64,000 nucleotides of DNA. Origin: Acinetobacter geminorum. Its GTDB lineage: Bacteria; Pseudomonadota; Gammaproteobacteria; Pseudomonadales; Moraxellaceae. Positions 59,100 to 64,000 of the stretch are shown here, piece after piece. The first letter of the stretch is position 1. Each line of letters begins with the position of its first letter. The translations under genes and the position numbers were made by a program. A model generated the notes under the pieces. It made no database searches. It was not told where the DNA came from and was given only the letters and a program-made list of their open reading frames with translations. The DNA lies in the NCBI RefSeq assembly GCF_013009345.1, contig NZ_JABELE010000001.1, positions 297,136 to 361,135 of the forward strand. The letters run 5' to 3'.

Positions 59100-59537
59100 T
59101 TATTTGACTAAGTTTGTACGGAGTTTAGTAAGTTGATCTTTAAGGCCTAGTAGTGTTGTCATATCACATGAACTTGCTTCTAATACGCCTGCTGGAATAT
59201 GGATTGCTTGATCTTTTAATTTTTTCCCTTCATCACTCAGTGTAATAATCACTTGTCTCTCATCTTGAGTTGAACGGGTACGATGAAGCAAATGGAGGAC
59301 TTCTAACTTTTTCAAGATAGGGGTGAGGGTAGATGATTCTAAAAAAAGTTTAGCTCCAATTTCTGAAACAGTTACTTCATCTTGCTCCCACAACACTAAC
59401 ATAACTAAATATTGGGGATAGGTAATGCCCAAAGGTGCTAGAAGTTTTCTGTAGAGTTGATTAAGTGCTAAATTTGTTGAATAAATGAGGAAACATAATT
59501 GATTCTCAAGCTTTAAGTTTTGACAGTCTTGGTCCAT
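59100..59537 (-). CDS. ohrR: MarR-family regulator OhrR
   Basis: OhrR is a repressor that releases DNA when an N-terminal Cys is oxidised by organic peroxides. The 145-residue protein has the sensing Cys in LENQLCFLIYST, the OhrR lead LNQLYRKLLAPLGITYPQYLVMLVLWE (partial), a winged helix (TVSEIGAKLFLESSTLTPILKKLE) and the wing RTRSTQDERQVIITLS. It sits directly upstream of ohr, the normal target. A second Cys near the C-terminus (ASSCDM) hints at the two-Cys type. Confidence 0.92.
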   Translation of the reverse strand: MDQDCQNLKLENQLCFLIYSTNLALNQLYRKLLAPLGITYPQYLVMLVLWEQDEVTVSEIGAKLFLESSTLTPILKKLEVLHLLHRTRSTQDERQVIITLSDEGKKLKDQAIHIPAGVLEASSCDMTTLLGLKDQLTKLRTNLVK

Positions 59538-59571
59538 ATCTTCCTCAAAGAAACTAATATTGCTTTTGTAG

Positions 59572-59579
59572 TATATCGT
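59572..59579. promoter_or_regulatory. Candidate OhrR-site element upstream of ohrR
   Basis: TATATCGT, the same octamer as in the ohr leader, lies 34 nt before the ohrR start. Confidence 0.35.
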
Positions 59580-59702
59580 GTTCTATTCAGTTTCTTAAAT
59601 TTTCATAAGAATCGGTTATGAATAAAGTAAATTAAGGGATATAAAAAATGGAATAATTACATCAATTATTCCATAAGATAAAAATATTCTAGATGAAAGT
59701 GT

Positions 59703-60077
59703 TTACCACAAATCTGCAATCTTTTTCATTAAACGCGCACGATACTTCGCAGTAGGATTATTTGCATTGCGTTGTTGCTCTTGTTCATAAAAATCTTGCC
59801 ATGCAGTAATCATTTCAAGCGTGGTTCCTTGTTTTTTAATCACAGAAACATCTGCTGGCTGAATATTTTCTAAACGTTGTCTTGCACCTTCTGCGCCCGT
59901 ACCCCAGCCAATAATTCTTTGGCCAAAAGCGGGCAAGGGGATATTTTTAGGAGTTGCTGGAAGAATATCTGAGTTGAGCTGTGCAGCAGGCGAAACAAAA
60001 TGGTTTGTTGTACCAAACTCTGCATAACAATGAATATTTGCCCCCAAGCAAAAAATGCTAAATAAGTATTTCCACAT
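59703..60077 (-). CDS. Small secreted protein of unknown function
   Basis: This 124-residue protein has a signal peptide (KYLFSIFCLGANIHCYA, then EF). The mature part is polar, with PLPAFGQRIIGWGTGAEGARQRLENI and a helical C-terminus (MITAWQDFYEQEQQRNANNPTAKYRARL). I do not recognise the family. It begins 14 nt after the nitrilase gene stop, with no clear ribosome-binding site, so it is probably translated from a shared transcript. It is likely periplasmic. Confidence 0.65.
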   Translation of the reverse strand: MWKYLFSIFCLGANIHCYAEFGTTNHFVSPAAQLNSDILPATPKNIPLPAFGQRIIGWGTGAEGARQRLENIQPADVSVIKKQGTTLEMITAWQDFYEQEQQRNANNPTAKYRARLMKKIADLW

Positions 60078-60091
60078 GAATAATTAAACTT

Positions 60092-60916
60092 TTAATAATG
60101 AACCAATTTACGGTGAGTCATCAGAGGCATTGAAGAGCGGACGAGTTCTTGTGCTGTTAAATCAAAGGGTACAGTGATTAAACCACTCCCTTCATATCCA
60201 ATCATACTTAAAATTTGGCCACGACTATCTGTTGCCCCAGAGTGTCCCCAGGTTTGTCGTTTTTCACCATGCCAGCCCTGTTGTGCTGCGCCTAAAACAT
60301 AACATTGGCTATCCATTGCCCGAGCTTGTAGCAAAAGCTGCCAGTGCATTTGTCCAGTTGTATAAGTAAATGCAGCAGGAGCAGTAAGAATGTGAGCGCC
60401 TTGTTGTCTCAGAGTTAGAGCAAGCTCTGGAAAACGTAAGTCATAACATACCATTAAGCCAATATTGCCAAAAGGGGTAGATGTGACTACTACGTCTGTT
60501 CCAGGTTCAAAGAAACGAGACTCTTGATAACCACCGATAGCATCACCCACTTGTACATCAAATAAATGAATCTTGTCATAACGTGCTTCTGTACGCTCAG
60601 GGCTGATACAAAGACTAACCGTCCGGACTCTACCATCTTGAATGGTAGATCCATCTGGACGAAATGGGCATGGTAAAGTACCGGCCACAATCCAGATTTG
60701 ATATTGATGTGCTAGTTTCTCAAGCCGTTGTTGAATAGACTCAAATTGCTCAGCTGTTTCGCGTTGTTTTCCTGCTGCAAAACATACAAAGTTTTCAGGG
60801 AAAACAATCAGGCTGGCATTTTGCGCCTTACTTTGTTGAATCAACGACTCAATGACTTGAAAATTATTTTCAATATCATCTTGCGAGTTCATTTGAGCAA
60901 CAGAAATAAGGGGCAT
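60092..60916 (-). CDS. Carbon-nitrogen hydrolase (Nit1/nitrilase superfamily)
   Basis: This 274-residue nitrilase-fold amidase has the Glu-Lys-Cys triad in VFPENFVCF, RYDKIHLFDV and VCYDLRFPEL. The DVQVGDAIGGYQESRFFEPG segment and RFPELALTLRQQGAH match the Nit1/NitFhit branch, whose members act as deaminated-glutathione or omega-amidases. A role in metabolite repair is thus plausible. It follows gigB by 25 nt, in the same orientation. Confidence 0.87.
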   Translation of the reverse strand: MPLISVAQMNSQDDIENNFQVIESLIQQSKAQNASLIVFPENFVCFAAGKQRETAEQFESIQQRLEKLAHQYQIWIVAGTLPCPFRPDGSTIQDGRVRTVSLCISPERTEARYDKIHLFDVQVGDAIGGYQESRFFEPGTDVVVTSTPFGNIGLMVCYDLRFPELALTLRQQGAHILTAPAAFTYTTGQMHWQLLLQARAMDSQCYVLGAAQQGWHGEKRQTWGHSGATDSRGQILSMIGYEGSGLITVPFDLTAQELVRSSMPLMTHRKLVHY

Positions 60917-60941
60917 ATTCTAATCCGGCTTAATATTAAAG

Positions 60942-61463
60942 TCAGGCATTTTGCTTATCTGATACCTGTTCAAGCGTATCTTGTTCTTTCTGTAACTGCT
61001 TCACAAGTGGCTCAAACATATTCTGGTTGTTTGCATTTAGTTTCATCAATGTCTTATGTGCATCCAGAACTGTTCTTAGCATTGCATTATGGGTGATCTG
61101 TTCATCAGTTAACGTTAATGTGCAAACGTTAGGATCGCCACAATAATTCAAAATGACAAAAACCTGCCCTAGCCCCATACTGTTGGCTAAGGTTGTGATA
61201 TCTGGATTGGTAGATAGCATCACAGCTTGAATATGATGAGTTTGTTTAAGCTTTAAACCTAGCTTAGCCAGGATGCCTAAGACCGTACTATCAATAAATG
61301 TTGTTTGGGTTAAATCAACGATTGCACCAACAACATTCTCTTGCTGTTCAATTCTGTTTAAAAGTTTGTCTAGACTTATACAAGAATGGGCTCGCACTTC
61401 ACCAATAAGTTTGAAAATATGCGTTCCATTTAAACTTGCATATTCAACATGACCTGTTGACAT
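60942..61463 (-). CDS. gigB: STAS-domain anti-anti-sigma factor (GigB-like)
   Basis: This 173-residue protein has an N-terminal STAS domain (AHSCISLDKLLNRIEQ, VGAIVDLTQTTFIDSTVLGILAKL) with the phosphorylatable Ser in FIDSTVLG, and a C-terminal helical tail of about 60 residues. It lies just downstream of a PP2C phosphatase gene. In A. baumannii this pair is described as GigA/GigB, controlling stress resistance and virulence and acting through the phosphocarrier NPr. I name it on that basis. The start at 61463 is chosen because the frame beyond lacks homology. Confidence 0.82.
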   Translation of the reverse strand: MSTGHVEYASLNGTHIFKLIGEVRAHSCISLDKLLNRIEQQENVVGAIVDLTQTTFIDSTVLGILAKLGLKLKQTHHIQAVMLSTNPDITTLANSMGLGQVFVILNYCGDPNVCTLTLTDEQITHNAMLRTVLDAHKTLMKLNANNQNMFEPLVKQLQKEQDTLEQVSDKQNA

Positions 61464-61565
61464 ATAAATGCCATTTTCAGAGAAGGATAGAAAAATTATC
61501 ACATAGTGCCATCGCAGACTCAAGAGTGCTTAAGTCGTATATTATGTAATTAATTGATTCGTAAA

Positions 61566-62534
61566 TTAATTCATTCGACAGAGACTGAAGATGGCAATGT
61601 CATCAGCCACATGATCGGGTGCTTGGAATGATTGATTTTGCAAATGATGAACCAATTGTTGGAACTGATCATTTAACCCACCATCAAAAGGTTCAAGGGC
61701 TCCATCTGAGCAAACAATGAAGCGTGCTTGGTGATTTAATGTACAAACATGCTCTTCAACTTCGAGTTCATCAGTCAAGCCTAATGGGAAGCTACTTGTT
61801 GTTAGAATTTTGGGAGCTTGATTAGGTTCAAAAATGATAGGAGGAGGGTAGTGTCCAGCACTTGACCAGCGAAGCGTATGTGTTTCAAGGTTTAAAATAC
61901 CAACTACAATTGTAATATGTTTTTCAATATTTTCTTGAACCAACATTCCATTTAATTTTTTTATTAATTGTCTTGGTGTTTTAGAGCGGCCATGGAAAGC
62001 TGCCATCCAAGATGTTAATAAGCTGCTAGTTACGCCATGTCCTGAAACATCGGCAAGATAGAATAAAACTTCCTTATCGTTTAATTTCCAATAGTCATAC
62101 CAATCACCAGAAAGATAAGCTGAAGGCTGAAAAAAAGTTTCGACTTGATAATTTAATAGATCAATTGGATTAGGCAATAGTCTTTTTTGTAGTTCAGCAG
62201 CTGAAGGTAAATCACGACTATCTTGGTTGCGTTTATATTGAGCATCAATTCTTGATAATGCTTTATTTAAATCGTTAGGTAGTTGATTCCATACCCAACC
62301 TGCAAGAGCACCCGCTTCCCAAGCTTGAGCTAAAGCGCTACCTTCATGTTCAAAAGCAATGACAATCGTTGGTAAATTCCATTTATATGTAAGGAAATCT
62401 TGTACATCTGCTATTGCAATGATGGTTGGATCATATAAATCTAAATCATCTATGTTAATGACTTGTAAGCCTGGCAGTTTATCCAAAGCTTGCTCTAAAT
62501 AAGGGATAGAGCGTGTCGGTTTAATAAAATACAT
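61566..62534 (-). CDS. gigA: PP2C-type (RsbU-like) phosphatase (GigA-like)
   Basis: This 322-residue serine phosphatase has metal-site residues in LSGDWYDYW, YLADVSGHGVTSSLL, VCSDGALEPF and DHVADDIAIF. The N-terminal 110 residues resemble a response-regulator receiver that has lost the phospho-acceptor Asp (IIAIADVQDFLTYKW, IVIAFEHEGSALAQAWEAGALAGWVW), probably a pseudo-receiver. A short coiled linker precedes the catalytic domain (LPSAAELQKRLLPNP), as in RsbU-like enzymes. It should dephosphorylate the STAS protein encoded 102 nt downstream. Confidence 0.84.
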   Translation of the reverse strand: MYFIKPTRSIPYLEQALDKLPGLQVINIDDLDLYDPTIIAIADVQDFLTYKWNLPTIVIAFEHEGSALAQAWEAGALAGWVWNQLPNDLNKALSRIDAQYKRNQDSRDLPSAAELQKRLLPNPIDLLNYQVETFFQPSAYLSGDWYDYWKLNDKEVLFYLADVSGHGVTSSLLTSWMAAFHGRSKTPRQLIKKLNGMLVQENIEKHITIVVGILNLETHTLRWSSAGHYPPPIIFEPNQAPKILTTSSFPLGLTDELEVEEHVCTLNHQARFIVCSDGALEPFDGGLNDQFQQLVHHLQNQSFQAPDHVADDIAIFSLCRMN

Positions 62535-62593
62535 AGAAGAGATGGTAGTCCTTTTATATGATCACTTTATTCATCATAGAGTATGTATGATCA

Positions 62594-62639
62594 AAATCAA
62601 GGTATTGCCGAACTCTTAATCCGAGCAATACCTTGATTT
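62594..62639 (-). terminator. 15-bp inverted repeat between mlaA and gigA
   Basis: Arms AAATCAAGGTATTGC (62594-62608) and GCAATACCTTGATTT (62625-62639) are perfectly complementary around a 16-nt loop. On the minus strand it follows the mlaA stop with a short TTTT run. It probably ends or stabilises the mlaA transcript. Confidence 0.65.
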
Positions 62640-62645
62640 CATCTT

Positions 62646-63524
62646 TTAAGGGTTTTGATTCTCATCTGGTGCATCTTCTGAGTCATCATCAATGAAAGAT
62701 ACATCAGCTGAGTCACCCTTTTTCTCTGCAATTTGGAATGCTTTACGTTGGAGATATAAATCTCGAATCATGGCGTATTGATCACCTTGTAAGGTCTGAT
62801 CGAGATCCAGATATTGAGCGCGCGTATCAACCGCTTGTAACATATTACTTGACCAATAAAGACCATCTTGATCATCCATAACATATTTCTGTGGGCGTGC
62901 TTGGGCGTCTACTGCTAAACCAAAACCATCACGTAAGGTACTTGGACCGAAAAAAGGCAACATCAGGAATGGGCCAGAAGGAACACCATAGTAACCGAGA
63001 GTTACACCAAAATTCTCTTCCTCAGTTGGTAAACCTAAACGGCTGGCAGGGTCAGCTAAACCAAGAGTTGTTAACGTATTAATTGTAAATCGACCTAGGG
63101 TTTTTGCCGCACGACCAGGACGGCCTTGAATAAGCTGGTTAACAGCATTCCAAGGTTCTCCAAGATTTTTACGGAACTGACGATAAGAACCACGTACATC
63201 TTCTGGAGTCTTTTCTCTATATTGCACAGCAACTGGGCGTAAAAAATTTCGGTCCAACATGTCATTAAATGAGTAAATTGGACGATTTAATGATTGTAAT
63301 GGGTCTTTTACAGGATCTGGTTGTGCCGCATTCGCATTAACTTTTAAATCTTTAACTTTAATATTTTTTAAATCTTTAATAATTTGTGAGCGCGTATGAG
63401 TCGGTGCTGTTTCTTCTAGTGAGCTAGCATCAGAAGATTCACTTATAGTATTTTCTTGAGCATATAGAGAGGTGCAAACACCTACAGATAATACGCTTAG
63501 TAAAATTAAATTAGAATAATTCAT
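62646..63524 (-). CDS. mlaA: Outer-membrane lipid asymmetry protein MlaA (VacJ family)
   Basis: MlaA removes misplaced phospholipids from the outer leaflet and passes them to MlaC. The 292-residue protein has the family core DPLQSLNRPIYSFNDMLDR, GEPWNAVNQLIQGRPGRA, LGLADPASRLGLPTEEENFG and GPFLMLPFFGPSTLRDGFG. Unlike E. coli MlaA, the signal peptide (LILLSVLSVGVCTSLYA) has Val before its Cys, so a lipobox is not met; cleavage after LYA is more likely. The N-terminal insert and acidic C-terminal tail (DDDSEDAPDENQNP) are poorly conserved. The mlaFEDCB genes are not here. Confidence 0.92.
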   Translation of the reverse strand: MNYSNLILLSVLSVGVCTSLYAQENTISESSDASSLEETAPTHTRSQIIKDLKNIKVKDLKVNANAAQPDPVKDPLQSLNRPIYSFNDMLDRNFLRPVAVQYREKTPEDVRGSYRQFRKNLGEPWNAVNQLIQGRPGRAAKTLGRFTINTLTTLGLADPASRLGLPTEEENFGVTLGYYGVPSGPFLMLPFFGPSTLRDGFGLAVDAQARPQKYVMDDQDGLYWSSNMLQAVDTRAQYLDLDQTLQGDQYAMIRDLYLQRKAFQIAEKKGDSADVSFIDDDSEDAPDENQNP

Positions 63525-63695
63525 ATAATTCCTTAACCGCCAGCCAGGCTAATACTTAAATGTGCAGTTGGGTGGAGATATGTTTTAATACAAAATTGAT
63601 AACCTATTATCAATGTAAAATTGATCAAATAATATAGATAAAATGCTAAAAAGCATAAAAAGTATCCAGTTAATGATATTGATTTAAAAAAAGGG

Positions 63696-63723
63696 TTGCA
63701 AAGGGAATGTAATGGTCTATAAT
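63696..63723 (+). promoter_or_regulatory. Strong promoter (candidate rrn P1)
   Basis: TTGCAA (63696-63701), 16-nt spacer, perfect TATAAT (63718-63723). Confidence 0.7.
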
Positions 63724-63858
63724 GCACATCCATCGGCGGTGATGCAGATAGAAACTTGTTGAAAAACAGTTACTTGTGATTGAGTTAGTTGCTTTGAGCA
63801 GTGAATTTGATGGTAAGTTGGTTTGAGAGATAAGTTTTAAAAATATCGAAATTACCTG

Positions 63859-63886
63859 TTGACTTTTAAGAGATTAAGAGTAATAT
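63859..63886 (+). promoter_or_regulatory. Strong promoter (candidate rrn P2)
   Basis: TTGACT (63859-63864), 16-nt spacer, TAATAT (63881-63886), in the same direction and 163 nt after the first. Confidence 0.65.
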
Positions 63887-64000
63887 AGCCGACCTAGCTT
63901 GCTGGTGACGAACCAGTAAGAAGATCATTAAGAGAATTGAAGAACAACTTGTGTGGATTTTTACTGATTGATTAATCGAAATAATTTTCATTGATTGATT

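Larger units (their letters stand above)
63525..64000. other. 476-nt non-coding region, probable rRNA operon promoter and leader
   Basis: No coding frame is convincing. It holds the mlaA upstream region and, from about 63,690, two strong plus-strand promoters followed by a leader rich in short repeats (TTGATTGATT twice near the end). This layout suits an rrn operon whose 16S gene begins beyond the window. Confidence 0.6.

Overview
This is a gene-dense chromosomal stretch from a low-GC gammaproteobacterium, most likely Acinetobacter (A. baumannii group). I infer this from the protein sequences, the split three-gene transhydrogenase (pntAa-pntAb-pntB), a gigA/gigB-type phosphatase and anti-anti-sigma pair, a BarA-cysM-rlmD-relA block, and a solitary gspE. 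I see no phage, transposase, CRISPR array or tRNA gene. Almost everything is core housekeeping.

Layout. 1-3.1 kb: tail of an upstream gene, then the transhydrogenase operon. 3.2-10.1 kb, minus strand: an SDR enzyme, rsfS, a crotonase/glxR/hyi set and the hybrid kinase BarA. 10.2-15.7 kb, plus strand: cysM, a predicted exonuclease, rlmD and relA. 15.8-20.6 kb, minus strand: a four-gene envelope cluster (CsgG-like, LpoB, YcfL, COG3014-like) and an SDR gene, inserted between relA and mazG. 20.7-27.3 kb, plus: mazG, a ComEA-like gene, pcnB-folK-panB-panC and rapZ-NPr-darP. 27.3-29.0 kb, minus: an acyl-CoA ligase. 29.4-41.3 kb: the translation block thrS-infC ... rpmI-rplT ... pheS-pheT-ihfA, interrupted by accessory genes. 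41.5-44.0 kb, minus: a repetitive Ala-rich lipoprotein, rho and trxA. 44.3-49.4 kb, plus: ppx, accA, tilS, proC, yggT. 49.5-58.5 kb: polA, a DUF2339 membrane protein, an MscS channel with a DUF432 partner, and gspE. 58.6-63.5 kb, minus: ohr/ohrR, a small secreted protein, a nitrilase, gigB/gigA and mlaA. The last 300 bases hold two strong promoters and look like the leader of an rRNA operon lying just beyond the edge.

How the genes connect. Stress and growth control recurs: RelA (ppGpp), BarA, GigA/GigB, NPr (reported as a GigB partner in A. baumannii), Ppx, RapZ and Ohr/OhrR. Translation is the second theme, with its own regulatory layer: thrS has a leader hairpin that mimics the tRNA-Thr anticodon arm, infC starts at AUU, and rpmI-rplT has a separate structured leader because it is detached from infC.

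Best leads for follow-up: (1) the envelope cluster between relA and mazG, bounded by two near-identical copies of one terminator; (2) the long inverted repeat with a U-tract directly before the first gene of that cluster; (3) the thrS anticodon mimic; (4) the 2.9 kb interruption of infC-rpmI-rplT; (5) an MlaA whose signal sequence lacks a usable lipobox. No wholly new system is demonstrated. Start codons were re-chosen from ribosome-binding sites where the longest open frame looked wrong.
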